Source: a virus
Virus record (IMG/VR): IMGVR_UViG_3300042561_001378
Coordinates: 1-64,000 of that record
Reading direction: 5' to 3' (one strand)
DNA: 64,000 nucleotides
Shown here in pieces: positions 17,651 to 26,901 of the stretch (its first letter is position 1; every line of letters starts with the position of its first letter). The notes under the pieces were generated by a model. It saw only the letters and a list, made by a program, of their open reading frames with translations, had not been told where the DNA came from and ran no database searches. Position numbers and translations under genes: made by a program.

Positions 17651-18604
17651 ATGGGTTTCCCCACTGCGCTATCTGCCTCAACTAATCCCCGGGTCTACGT
17701 TGCCCGCATCCCAACCGGCAACAGCCTGCCGACCTTGTACGGCTTCGCCAGCACCGATGCTGAAGCGGCGGGTAGCACCACTATCACCCTCGACCTAACC
17801 ACCGTTGACGGCGGCGCCGCATCGGGCACCGTTGAACTAGAACACGATCAACCCATCCTATTCCCCGCCGACGCTGTAGCGAACCCCGTACTCGTCAAGG
17901 GTGCTGGCACCTTAGGCAGCCACACGATCATTGTGGATAACGGTACTGCACTGCCCACCAATAGCGTAGCCGTCGGAGACTACATCACCTTCGCTGGCGA
18001 TGCCCAGCTATACCGCATCACAGCCCGTACCGCCGCCTCTACTGATTACACCATCCGGGTATTCCCTGCCCTCAAGTCTGCTCCCGCCGACAATGCCGTA
18101 GTGACGGTCTACAACCTGCTACGCCTCAACCTGGCCTCCGGCGTCCAGTTCGTGACCATCACCACCGCTGGCGTATCGGTGCCTGTGACCGGCTGTACCT
18201 ACAGCATGGCTGCCACTGCCGCCTCGCTAGCCACCCCTGCCTACAAGCAACTCCTGGGCATCGAGTCGTCTAGCCCAACCACTTCAGTCGAAACCGCTGA
18301 CGTAACCACCAACACCCTAGTCACGACCCTACGAGGCACCGTCGGCTTTGAGCTGGCCGTGGAGGGCATCGGTATCCCTGGCGATGCAGCCTTCCGTGAG
18401 ATTATCCAGCCATTCCTGCTAGACAAAGATCGGGCCGCTGAGTCCCTCTACACCCGCTATGAATCTTCAAGCGGCGCAAAGGTCTACCAAGGGCCAGGCT
18501 CATTGACCGAGGCCGACGCCGGGGAAACCGTCAACGAAGCCGACACCTACTCGGTCACCATGTCAATCTCAATAGGTTCTGACTTTGGTTACTGGATCCG
18601 TTAA
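17651..18604 (+). CDS. Major tail tube protein
   Basis: 317 residues. GFPTALSASTNPRVYVARIPTG begins the protein, followed by long beta strands rich in Thr, Val and Ala, and the closing NEADTYSVTMSISIGSDFGYWIR typical of tube subunits. The position just before the G/GT chaperone pair and the tape measure fixes the assignment. It has an insertion-like Ig-type region around residues 40-155. GGAGTCAACC precedes ATG. Confidence 0.75.
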   Translation: MGFPTALSASTNPRVYVARIPTGNSLPTLYGFASTDAEAAGSTTITLDLTTVDGGAASGTVELEHDQPILFPADAVANPVLVKGAGTLGSHTIIVDNGTALPTNSVAVGDYITFAGDAQLYRITARTAASTDYTIRVFPALKSAPADNAVVTVYNLLRLNLASGVQFVTITTAGVSVPVTGCTYSMAATAASLATPAYKQLLGIESSSPTTSVETADVTTNTLVTTLRGTVGFELAVEGIGIPGDAAFREIIQPFLLDKDRAAESLYTRYESSSGAKVYQGPGSLTEADAGETVNEADTYSVTMSISIGSDFGYWIR

Positions 18605-18839
18605 GTACCTCAGCTCTAGCCGCCTACACTGCATCGACTGTCAGGTCGTGGGTGGGCGGCTAGAGGCTGGCTGGGTCTACAGCGATGGCTATTTGATGCC
18701 CGTCGAAACCCTGACCGATGGCCATGGCTTTGAGGTAAGGGTCGCCATCCCTGAAGACATCCAAGCCCTACAGCAACCCTCTACTTTCTCATTCGCTAAC
18801 GAACCCGTGGAGTTCTATCTTGCCCATGAAAGCACTTGA
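18585..18839 (+). CDS. Small tail-operon protein, about 84 aa
   Basis: The frame overlaps the end of the tube gene by 20 nt and the start of the chaperone gene by 14 nt. Start is uncertain (TTG at 18585 is the only obvious one). LSSSRLHCIDCQVVGGRLEAGWVYSDG has a CxxC and a beta-rich body; FEVRVAIPEDIQALQQ follows. Function unknown. Confidence 0.5.
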   Translation: MVTGSVKYLSSSRLHCIDCQVVGGRLEAGWVYSDGYLMPVETLTDGHGFEVRVAIPEDIQALQQPSTFSFANEPVEFYLAHEST

Positions 18840-19533
18840 TTTAGTGGCTGCTCTGCCCAAACTGGGGGGCTTTAATCGCCTAGAGAAGGAAGAATATTAC
18901 CGCCTATTCCTGCAATCCAGTGAAGATACCGTGGCCCTGCTGACCATCGCCGCCGAGATTGCTGCCGACAAGGGCTGGAGTCAGGAAGAAGCAATCACCC
19001 GGCTCCAAAATATGGAGACTGGCAACCCTGAAGATTTATTGGCCCTATCCGACCATCTCCCCCGCATCCTGGAATTTGACCAAGCTAAGAAGCGGGCCAA
19101 AATCATGGAAGGGTTTGCCCTCGCCCAACTCATACTCATTTCGCGTTTGCCCGTGGCCTGGATTCGGGGCCAGTCTAAAGTCCTCGCCGCCTACGGCATA
19201 GAGATTGACTGCGATGCCCTAGGCGAGATTCCCCGCCGCGATTGGCTATCCAGTGACGTGCGCCGGGGGGCGATCGCCCAAATCGTTGACCTACTGCCCG
19301 AGCAATTTATCCGGCCCCTCGAAGACTTTGCCATTGCAGAATTGAACGAAGGCCGCACCGACTATGTTTCAGCAGAGGATAGGGACGAAACCCCTTTAGT
19401 CGTGCCCAGCGAATCCTTAGCGAATGCCGCACCGCCTTCGAAAGAGAGCGTGAGTTCTGGGATAAATGCTACTTCCGAATCCAGAGCGCTGGTGTTCAAG
19501 ACCCCTGTTACCACTGGCAAGAAATCGGCCTAA
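18826..19533 (+). CDS. Tail assembly chaperone (G-type)
   Basis: 235 residues from ATG at 18826. Helical: LVAALPKLGGFNRLEKEEYYRLFLQSS..., AKKRAKIMEGFALAQLILISRLPV, RRGAIAQIVDLLPEQFIRPLEDFAIAEL. It lies between the tube and tape-measure genes, where lambda-like phages keep the G chaperone. Near its end the codons ACC-CCT-TTA contain a slippery heptamer; downstream, a second frame opens immediately, giving a G-GT arrangement. Unshifted translation ends at 19533. Confidence 0.75.
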   Translation: MKALDLVAALPKLGGFNRLEKEEYYRLFLQSSEDTVALLTIAAEIAADKGWSQEEAITRLQNMETGNPEDLLALSDHLPRILEFDQAKKRAKIMEGFALAQLILISRLPVAWIRGQSKVLAAYGIEIDCDALGEIPRRDWLSSDVRRGAIAQIVDLLPEQFIRPLEDFAIAELNEGRTDYVSAEDRDETPLVVPSESLANAAPPSKESVSSGINATSESRALVFKTPVTTGKKSA

Positions 19534-19832
19534 CCCCTATCTGGCGAGTTCGGCAAATGGTATCGACGCTGATTGAGCAAGACGAACTCAAGGCCAGGGC
19601 TAGCAGCTATGCGATCGCCCGCTTTGCCCTGACTCAAATCAGCCGCAAGGGCACCAAAATATCCATCGAAGACTTCATGCCCTACGCCGATCCCAACGCC
19701 GCGCAGAAGCAGGGTGAGGGTATCCCGGCCAAGACCGTGGCGATCATGCGGCAATTGGTCAAGGGGCGAGCGTTACCAGCTCGGGTGGAGGCAGCAGCAA
19801 TACGGGCATTAGGGGGAATGGGCGATGGCTGA
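19383..19832 (+). CDS. T-type extension reached by -1 frameshift
   Basis: Frame 0 opens right after a TAG at 19380-19382 and runs to 19832. Its protein (AFEREREFWDKCYFRIQSAGVQDPCYHWQEIGLTP, IWRVRQMVSTLIEQDELKARASSYAIARFALTQI...) is clearly coding-like from its first residues, well before the internal ATG at 19557. It has no convincing start of its own before that ATG, so it is expected as the C-terminal half of a G-GT fusion made by a -1 shift at 19392-19398. The stop overlaps the tape-measure start. Confidence 0.75.
   Translation, partial: GRNPFSRAQRILSECRTAFEREREFWDKCYFRIQSAGVQDPCYHWQEIGLTPIWRVRQMVSTLIEQDELKARASSYAIARFALTQISRKGTKISIEDFMPYADPNAAQKQGEGIPAKTVAIMRQLVKGRALPARVEAAAIRALGGMGDG
19392..19398 (+). 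promoter_or_regulatory. Slippery heptamer CCCTTTA for -1 frameshift
   Basis: C-CCT-TTA fits X-XXY-YYZ exactly in the chaperone frame, and slipping back one base gives CCC-TTT. It lies 10 bases after the stop that bounds the second frame, so nearly all of that frame is available to the fusion. Confidence 0.75.
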
Positions 19833-22800
19833 TTTAGGTGAACTCGTACTCAGGCTTAGGGTTGACAGTAGTCAGTACACCCGCGACCTACTCAGGGCCA
19901 GGGCCCAGGCTGCTGCGCTCAAAGATATCCGGGTTGGCCTCCGGCTTGACAATAGCCAGTACACCCGTGACTTACTCAAAGCCAGGACACAGGCTCAGTC
20001 GCTGAAAGATATCCGGGTTGGTCTACAGCTTGACAGTAGCCAATACACCCGCGACCTACTCAGTGCCAGAGCCCAGGCTGAAGCGCTCAAAGATATCCGG
20101 GTTAATCTCCGGGCTGAGGGCCTCGGGGGCGTTGATGCTGGCCTACAGAGAGTCGGAGCCGGTACCCGTGATGTGAGAACATCGTTTTCTGTCTTGCAGG
20201 GGGCCATCCAGGGCGCAGCCCAGGCCATCACCCAAAGCCTGATTCAGATCGGCGGGTCATTGCTAAAGCTCCCTCTCAATATTGTGGGTGGGTCGCTTAA
20301 TAGCTTTGCGGGATTAGAGACAGAGCTAGTAAAATTAGGCGCATTGTCCACCCTGGGCCGAGAGGGCATACAACCCATAGCCGATGAAATCCAGAGGCTT
20401 GGCCAAGTTTCTACGAAAACGCAGGTAGAAGTCGCCCAGGCCGCAAATACTTTGTCTACGCTAGGCGTATCGCCTGATGAGATTCAAAAACGATTGCCTG
20501 GTATAGTTGCGCTCTCAGAAGCAACTGGAGCCGGTTTAGTTGAAGCGGCTAAGCTTAGTACATCCGCAGCTACCATTTTTGGGTTTTCATCTGATGAAAT
20601 CGCAGATCGATTAGCATCTTTAGCGATTGACAGCGCTGCGGATGTTGGAGACGTTCAACAGCTTTTACAACAAACTAGCGGTATCTTTAATCAGTTAGGA
20701 GATTCAGCAGATCCGGACGAACTATTAGCTTTTTTTGCTACACTCCGCGATGCAGACATAAGCGCAGACGTGGGGGCTACAGGTTTAGCGTCAGTAATTG
20801 AAACATTAGTAGACCCCAAAAAAGCTGACGAATTAAAAGAGCTAGGAGTTAGCGCATTCGACGCAGAAGGCAATTTCCTGGGGTTTGAAACTGTACTCAG
20901 GCAATTGGCAGCAACGCAAAAAACCTTGAACCCTAAAGATTTCACAGGTAAACTTATTGGTACTTTTGGGGCTGGAGGTATTGAAGCAATTGCAGGAGGA
21001 CTAGGCGGTTTAGATACAAGCTTTAATAAAGTATTTAATGGACTAAAAAATTCTGCTGGCAAAACTGATGTAATTACAGAAGAGCTACAAAAAGGACTTC
21101 CAGCCGCTATAGAACAATTTGGCGGATCCCTAGATACGCTTGATGTTGCATTTGGTGCATCTATTGCATCTATTCAAGAAGGGTTATTACGACTAGGGAC
21201 AACGTTGCTTAATACCTTAAGCGAGTCCGACATTTTTGAACAGCTTACTACCGCGTCCAATGGTTTCTTTGAGGCACTATCAAGCAACGAAGGGTTTGTT
21301 GCAGAGCTAGGCAAAACCCTCGTTGCCACATTGGGATCAGTCCTTAACGCCATTGCATCCGTCGTCACTCGAATCACAAACGAATTTGTAGCTAACCCTG
21401 AAGAGATCCTGGCCCGTGTTCAAGGTTTTGTGACTCAAGCTGGAGTCGTGATCACTAACGCCATTCTCGGGGCCGGTGCTGCCTTTCAGTTTATCGTCCA
21501 AAACTTTGACGCCATCGTCGCCGGGGTGCAGGCCCTGGGGGTTGTCATTGCCGCCGCGATCGCAGGCAATGTCATTGCCGGGGTAGTCTCGTTTGGGACG
21601 ACCCTAGTCACCATCGCTACCACCATCATCCCCCTAGTTTCAGGGGCATTTACCGCGCTATCAGGCATCGTCTCCGGGCTATTGCTGGCATTCAAAGCGG
21701 GGGGCATTGCCGGGGTAGTGTCTAGCCTTGGCGCTACCTTCTCCCTGTTCGCGGCATCGTTGGCCCCTCTACTGCCCATCATTGCCGCCGTGGCTGGGGC
21801 GATCGCATTAATCGTCGTCGCGTTCAAGGCATTGCGGTCGGAGCGGGGCCAGGAAATTCTAGGTGCGATCGGGGCCAAGGCCACAGAATTGTTTGACTCA
21901 TTCCGCAACAGCGAACCCGTAAAGGCGTTCTTAAATCTGCTGGATTCAATCAGGGATCTAGGAGTCGCGCTCATCCCAGTTATCAAAAATGTAGCCGGAG
22001 AAATAATTCGACTTACTGGGGTTGGGATTGAAAATATAAAGTCAGCTTTTGCCTCAACGGGGATCAGCGTCAATGATATTTACAAAACATTGTTACTCAT
22101 AAATCCTATTGCTGCCGGTACAATTGCTCTTGCCAAAACATTGCTTTCAATCGTTACCGACATTCTAAATAAGACCGCCACTGTCATTGACAACCTCACC
22201 GCTGCTATCAGTGGGCCGAAGAAATTTGAAGTATCAGGAGCTGATGAACGGGCAGATACGATAAGGGAACAGGGCGTCAATCAGTTGACAGTAGCAGAGA
22301 AAACCGCTGCTGCTGCTAAACCCGATGCCGATAAACCCGATGCCGATAAAGCTGCTGCCGATAAAGCTGCTGCCGATAAAGCTGCCGCCGATAAAGCTGC
22401 CGCCGATAAAGCCGCTGCCGATAAAGCTGCTGCCAATAAAGCTGCTGCCAATAAAGCCGCCGCCGATGCCCTCGCCGCTGCTGAGAAAAAGGCTGAGGAC
22501 GACAAGAACGCCCGCCAGACCGCCTTTGACAATGCCCGCATTGCCCGTGACATTGCCGCCGAAGATGCCAAACTAGCCCGTCAACGCGCGTTTGACGATA
22601 CCAAACGCGCCAATGCGATTGCCCTAGAAGTCGAGATTGAGCGGCGCAAGATAGCGACTGAGCAGGCGATCGAGGACATCAAGGAAGAAGGGCGTATTCG
22701 GGAAGAGGCATTCAACAAAAAGCAAAATGAAGACAAACTAGCCTTCGAGGATGACCTGGCTGCTCGTCGCACTGCCGCTGAACGCCAGTTTGCTCTAGAC

Positions 22801-23574
22801 GAAGCTGGGTCACTAGACGAGCGGAACAAGCTAGTCGAGGGCTTTGCCGCCGAAGATCGCAAGGCTGCGGTACTGGCCCCCTTTGAGCAAGAACAGCGCG
22901 ACTTTGAGGCACAGCAACTAGAAGAACGCCGCATCTTTGAAGAACAGCAACGCGCCCTTGATGCCGAAGCTGAAGAACTTAAGCGCCAGTCTGAGCTAGA
23001 AATCAACGCCCTCAACCTTGATGCCAAAAATCAAGAGATTGCCCTAGAGCGTGACTTCCAAAACAATGAACGCACCCTTGAGCGCCAAGCCAAAGAACAG
23101 GAGCGGGCTAGGGAGGCATCTTTTAACGCCACCGAGCGCAGGCTAGATGAAGAATCTGCCCGCAGGATTGAGGCACTCAAGTCCGGCAACGACGCCGCCG
23201 CCGTCACTGCCTTCCGTCGGGGTGGCACCTTCGCCGCTGGCCAAAACATTCTCGCGGGTGAGGCTGGCCCAGAGCTACTCAAGGTCGGCGGTAAGCAAGC
23301 CCTGGTCACCGAACCCAGCCTCATGCGCTTCGACTCCCCTGGCCGCGTCACCAGCGCACCCTCCACCCGGCGTAAACTATCCCAGGGGCAACTGAGTAGG
23401 GCCGGGGCTGGGGGTGAGCTCAAGGCCATGCGGAAGGCCCTGGAGCGATCGCTAGCTAGACCCCCCGCCGACATCAACACCACTGTGCAGGTGCAAGGGC
23501 TCAGTGCTGACCAGGTACGGCGGCAATTGGCCATGCACCAGTCAGACCTATACCGCAGCCTAGGGGGCCTCTGA
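19825..23574 (+). CDS. Tape measure protein
   Basis: 1249 residues. Residues about 5-100 hold three tandem ~30-residue repeats ending in SQYTRDLL.AR.QA..LKDIRV. A TP901-type tape-measure core follows (SFAGLETELVKLGALSTLG...; AQAANTLSTLGVSPDEI; DVQQLLQQTSGIFNQLGD). Several long hydrophobic helices lie around residues 540-670 (VQALGVVIAAAIAGNVIAG; LLPIIAAVAGAIALIVVAF). Residues about 833-885 are an AAADK pentapeptide repeat, then a Glu/Lys/Arg-rich coiled coil. By analogy, the length sets that of the tail. TGATG overlap with the next gene. Confidence 0.9.
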   Translation: MADLGELVLRLRVDSSQYTRDLLRARAQAAALKDIRVGLRLDNSQYTRDLLKARTQAQSLKDIRVGLQLDSSQYTRDLLSARAQAEALKDIRVNLRAEGLGGVDAGLQRVGAGTRDVRTSFSVLQGAIQGAAQAITQSLIQIGGSLLKLPLNIVGGSLNSFAGLETELVKLGALSTLGREGIQPIADEIQRLGQVSTKTQVEVAQAANTLSTLGVSPDEIQKRLPGIVALSEATGAGLVEAAKLSTSAATIFGFSSDEIADRLASLAIDSAADVGDVQQLLQQTSGIFNQLGDSADPDELLAFFATLRDADISADVGATGLASVIETLVDPKKADELKELGVSAFDAEGNFLGFETVLRQLAATQKTLNPKDFTGKLIGTFGAGGIEAIAGGLGGLDTSFNKVFNGLKNSAGKTDVITEELQKGLPAAIEQFGGSLDTLDVAFGASIASIQEGLLRLGTTLLNTLSESDIFEQLTTASNGFFEALSSNEGFVAELGKTLVATLGSVLNAIASVVTRITNEFVANPEEILARVQGFVTQAGVVITNAILGAGAAFQFIVQNFDAIVAGVQALGVVIAAAIAGNVIAGVVSFGTTLVTIATTIIPLVSGAFTALSGIVSGLLLAFKAGGIAGVVSSLGATFSLFAASLAPLLPIIAAVAGAIALIVVAFKALRSERGQEILGAIGAKATELFDSFRNSEPVKAFLNLLDSIRDLGVALIPVIKNVAGEIIRLTGVGIENIKSAFASTGISVNDIYKTLLLINPIAAGTIALAKTLLSIVTDILNKTATVIDNLTAAISGPKKFEVSGADERADTIREQGVNQLTVAEKTAAAAKPDADKPDADKAAADKAAADKAAADKAAADKAAADKAAANKAAANKAAADALAAAEKKAEDDKNARQTAFDNARIARDIAAEDAKLARQRAFDDTKRANAIALEVEIERRKIATEQAIEDIKEEGRIREEAFNKKQNEDKLAFEDDLAARRTAAERQFALDEAGSLDERNKLVEGFAAEDRKAAVLAPFEQEQRDFEAQQLEERRIFEEQQRALDAEAEELKRQSELEINALNLDAKNQEIALERDFQNNERTLERQAKEQERAREASFNATERRLDEESARRIEALKSGNDAAAVTAFRRGGTFAAGQNILAGEAGPELLKVGGKQALVTEPSLMRFDSPGRVTSAPSTRRKLSQGQLSRAGAGGELKAMRKALERSLARPPADINTTVQVQGLSADQVRRQLAMHQSDLYRSLGGL

Positions 23575-24050
23575 TGTCCAACAAATTCACGCTGATTCTT
23601 GCAGGGCAGACGAGCATTGTCCTTACCCATTCCGCCGGTCAACTGTTTGCCCCCGCGCAGCTAGGGTTCACCAGCGTGGGCGACACCAATCTTCGAGGCA
23701 TCTCACTGGTCGGCGCTACCCCGGTTCAACCCCTCGACCTGGTTTTCGACGCGGCCTTGACCAATGCGCAATTCTGCACCTTCCAGCAGTTTGCGTACCA
23801 GCAGGAGGTGGGGGGCCAGAAGGGGGATATCGTGCTTAGGAATGAATGGTATCGAATCAACGCCAACTGGGCTGCTGTCAATAACCGATCGACCGTGGGC
23901 AGCGCTGTCACCACCGCTGGCATATCTCAGAGTTACGTCCAGTATCCTGTGCTTCTGCTATTGCCAGAGGATTGGTTTGAGCCCCTGGGCCAGAACAGCG
24001 GGGGGCAGTGGTGGTCGGTGAAGTTTACGGCGAAGGAGCTGACGGCTTAG
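23574..24050 (+). CDS. Minor tail protein
   Basis: 158 residues, overlapping the tape-measure stop by one base. Beta-rich: SNKFTLILAGQTSIVLTHSAG, GNTNLRGIS-like loops, TFQQFAYQQEVGGQKGDIVLRNEWYR. It is the last gene of the plus-strand tail block, in the slot of distal tail proteins. Not assigned to a named family. Confidence 0.55.
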   Translation: MSNKFTLILAGQTSIVLTHSAGQLFAPAQLGFTSVGDTNLRGISLVGATPVQPLDLVFDAALTNAQFCTFQQFAYQQEVGGQKGDIVLRNEWYRINANWAAVNNRSTVGSAVTTAGISQSYVQYPVLLLLPEDWFEPLGQNSGGQWWSVKFTAKELTA

Positions 24051-24251
24051 CTTCCCATTCATCGGGCATGGGGTGAGGGGCTATGGGAGAGGCGGCAACA
24101 ATCGCGGTAGTACCACGGTTGAAAAATGCTGTAAAGTAGGGGTGGATTCCGTTGCAAGATTCCCCCCTACTTATGGTGCCTGTGCACATCTCTACTTTAA
24201 GGGATGTGCTTGGTAGCTAGGAAGGGATTGTCCTCTTACCACAGCAAAACC
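24051..24251 (+). other. Intergenic region with two hairpins
   Basis: A stem AAGTAGGGG/CCCCTACTT (24134-24172) lies after the tail block, followed by GCACATC/GATGTGC (near 24185-24208). The first may end the tail transcript. No clear -35/-10 pair is visible for the genes that follow. Confidence 0.5.
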
Positions 24252-24866
24252 ATGAAAACTGCCCAAGTTAAAATCACAGGCCAAGCACCCTACACTCAGT
24301 CTCGGTTCCACGGTGAAGCCAAGCTACCCCGTGAAGGTAGCGAAGATTACGAAAACCGGACATGGCCAGGGAAGGCCCACCTGAATGAGGCTGAACAGGT
24401 CACGATACCTGCGCTGGCTTTCAAAAAGTGCCTTGCAGAAGCTGCAAAGTATCTATCTGAACAGATCCCAGGCAAGGGCAAGGCCACCTATACCAAGCAC
24501 TTCCAGAGCGGGGTGATCGTGCTGACTGATAGCGTTGTCTCTTACAAGGGCCAGCCGGTCACCAAAGCCTTGCTTGACGTTCCCAAAAGCGGATATTACG
24601 GAAACAGAATGTTTGTCCCCTCTGACGGGGTGGCAGGTTCTGGTAAACGGGTGTTTCGCACATTCCCGACCGTTGCTGACGGCTGGGAATGTGTTGTTGA
24701 ATTCTTGATTATGGATGACATCATTACCCAGCCTGTCTTCCAGAAACACCTAACAATGGCTGGGATGTTGATTGGAGTCGGTGCCTTCCGGGTTCGTAAT
24801 GGCGGGGTGATGGGCCGGTTTAAGTCTGAAATTCTGAGTTGGACAGAAGACAAAGAGGTAGCATGA
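24252..24866 (+). CDS. RAMP/Cas7-like-featured phage protein beside the pentamer array
   Basis: 204 residues from ATG at 24252. It begins with a strand and 'TGQAPYTQSRFHGEAKLP'. VTIPALAFKKCLAEAAKYL (near 50-68) resembles the IPGSSLKGALR helix that opens RAMP domains. PGKGKATYTKHFQSGVIVL follows, then NRMFVPSDGVAGSGKRVFRTFP, and near the end IGVGAFRVRNGGVMGRFKSE, a Gly-rich loop as in RAMP folds. I know similar uncharacterised phage proteins (AFK..L.EAAK.L....PGKGK.T..KHF). RNA binding is an inference. ATGA couples it to the next gene, and the array begins directly after that one. Confidence 0.6.
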   Translation: MKTAQVKITGQAPYTQSRFHGEAKLPREGSEDYENRTWPGKAHLNEAEQVTIPALAFKKCLAEAAKYLSEQIPGKGKATYTKHFQSGVIVLTDSVVSYKGQPVTKALLDVPKSGYYGNRMFVPSDGVAGSGKRVFRTFPTVADGWECVVEFLIMDDIITQPVFQKHLTMAGMLIGVGAFRVRNGGVMGRFKSEILSWTEDKEVA

Positions 24867-25387
24867 TGGACGTTTTGACAGACAGCACCCCCGCCTTTGT
24901 GGGGAAACGCTCAATCTACACCCAGCTATTGATCCAGGCCATGCGGGATGTACCAGACGGGGAAACCTTCACCTACACCCAAGCCATGACCATCACTGGA
25001 CTGAGTGCAACCAAGACAAAAACCTATCTCCTTTCAGCGATCCAGTCGCTGTTGAGAGATTACGGCATTGTCTATAACTGTTGCCGAAACGTGGGATATA
25101 CCCGCTTAACGCCTGAAGAAGTGCCCACTGTAGCGAACACCAAAAACCTCACCAAGATGAGGGGAACCACTGGACGTTACAGGGATACCCTTGAAGCTGT
25201 AGACCCTGGCACCCTATCCCAAGAGGCCCAGACTAAGCACACCCTGGGAATGCTCAATGTCCACCTTATGGAGGGCGTCATTAGCCGCAAATCCCAGCGG
25301 GCGATTGGGAAACAGGTAGTGCAGTCAAAACCTGAACTGCCAGACAGAGACAGGATGATCGCCCTGTATAAAGGGCTGTTCTCCTAG
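24863..25387 (+). CDS. Winged-helix-like protein coupled to the RAMP-like gene
   Basis: 174 residues. ATG at 24863 overlaps the previous stop, with AGAGGTA as ribosome site. The first 100 residues (LIQAMRDVPDGETFTYTQAMTITGLSATKTKTYLLSAIQSLLRDYGIVYNCCRNVGYTRLTPEEVP) read as a winged helix: helix, turn, recognition helix, then a beta wing ending GYTRL. The second half (LTKMRGTTGRYRDTLEAVDPGTLSQEAQTKHTLGML) is helical. A DNA- or RNA-binding partner or regulator of the upstream protein is plausible. Its stop at 25385-25387 borders the repeat array. Confidence 0.65.
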   Translation: MMDVLTDSTPAFVGKRSIYTQLLIQAMRDVPDGETFTYTQAMTITGLSATKTKTYLLSAIQSLLRDYGIVYNCCRNVGYTRLTPEEVPTVANTKNLTKMRGTTGRYRDTLEAVDPGTLSQEAQTKHTLGMLNVHLMEGVISRKSQRAIGKQVVQSKPELPDRDRMIALYKGLFS

Positions 25388-25496
25388 GGGCAGATCAACT
25401 CAACTCATCTCGCATCTTCTCGTCTCCCCTCGACTCCTCTCATCTCTTCTCTCCTCTCCTCTGCTCGACTCTACTCCACTCTTCTCGACTCAACCG

Positions 25497-26901
25497 AACC
25501 CCGTCAGCGATGGCGGGGTTTCTCATGGGCGGGGGTGGGGGTATAATGAGGGGCAGATCAACTCGCATCGACTCTGCTCCCCTCATCTCAACTCGCCTCG
25601 CCTCGTCTCATCTCATCTCGACTCTTCTCGTCTCGCCTCAGCTCAGCACAAGGCAACTCAACCGAACCCCGTCAGCGATGGCGGGGTTTCTCATTGCGGG
25701 GGTATGGCATAATGGGGGGACAGCTCATCTCCACTCAACTCACCTCCTCTTAACTCGGCTCTTCTCGTCTCCGCTCTCCTCGTCTCCTCTCGACTCTTCT
25801 CGTCTCGCCTCAGCTCAGCACAAGGCGGCTCAACCAAACCCCGCCAGCGATGGCGGGGTTTCTCATTGCGGGGGTATGGCATAATGGGGGGACAACTCAA
25901 CTCTCCTCTCCTCCACTCGGCTCTGCTCCCCTCGCCTCTTCTCGACTCGACTCAACCGAACCCCGTCAGCGATGGCGGGGTTTCTCATGGCGGGGGGTGT
26001 GGCATAATGAGGGGACAACTCGTCTCAACTCCTCTCACCTCGGCTCGCATCTGCTCGTCTCTACTCATCTCTTCTCCCCTCATCTCGGCTCATCTCGACT
26101 CGACTCAACTCAGCTCATCTCTTCTCGTCTCGCCTCAGCTCAGCACAAGGCAGCTCAACCAAACCCCGTCAGCGATGGCGGGGTTTCTCATTACAGGGGT
26201 ATGGCATAATGGGGGGACATCTCAGCTCCGCTCATCTCCCCTCGACTCATCTCGTCTCGACTCGTTTCCTCTCCCCTCGACTCGACTCGACCAAACCCCG
26301 TCATTGCTGGCGGGGTTTCTCATTGCGGGGGTATGGCATAATGGGGGGACAACTCGCCTCGGATCGCCTCACCTCGGCTCAACTCGGCTCGTCTCAACTC
26401 CCCTCGACTCGACTCAACCGAACCCCGTCAGCGATGGCGGGGTTTCTCATGGCAGGGGTGTGGCATAATGGGGGGACAGCTCAGCTCATCTCAACTCCCC
26501 TCGCCTCTACTCACCTCGACTCACATCTGCTCGGCTCATCTCGTCTCGCCTCAGCTCAGCACAAGGCAGCTCAACCAAACCCCGTCAGCGATGGCGGGGT
26601 TTCTCATGGGCAGGGTATGGCATAATGAGGGGACATCTCAGCTCCGCTCGGCTCTGCTCTGCTCGGCTCGCCTCGGCTCATCTCGCCTCACCTCGCCTCT
26701 GCTCATCTCGACTCAACCGAACCCCGTCAGCAATGGCGGGGTTTCTCGTGGGCGGGGTATGGCATAATGGGGGGACAGCTCATCTCGACTCGTCTCGGCT
26801 CAGCTCGTCTCCACTCGACTCCGCTCGCCTCCTCTCGACTCATCTCGACTCCTCTCCGCTCTTCTCGACTCAACCAAACCCCGTCAGTGATGGCGGGGTT
26901 T
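25497..26901 (+). terminator. Ten array hairpins (AACCCCG...CGGGGTT)
   Basis: All ten are nearly identical, including the loop (TCAGCGATGG with few changes). Some changes sit in the loop (TCATTGCTGG at 26294) and one in the stem keeps pairing (CCGCC at 25837). The stem resembles the free-standing terminator at 61530 (AACCCCGTCATGGTGGCGGG), which ends in five Ts; in the array only TTTCTCAT follows, so termination may be partial. Confidence 0.75.
25522..26768 (+). promoter_or_regulatory. Nine array linkers with extended -10 boxes
   Basis: Linkers read GGG-TATGGCATAATGGGGGGAC or close variants; the first has a perfect TATAAT. The TG-G-CATAAT arrangement is an extended -10. The boxes lie at 25542, 25708, 25880, 26003, 26205, 26337, 26464, 26621 and 26763. 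No -35 is evident. Transcripts would begin at the G run and enter the pentamer tract directly. Confidence 0.6.

Noticed and set aside
22281-23027. Minus-strand frames rich in Ala and Ser under the tape-measure gene
   Set aside because: They mirror the AAADK and coiled-coil repeats of the tape measure; codon structure fits the plus strand only.
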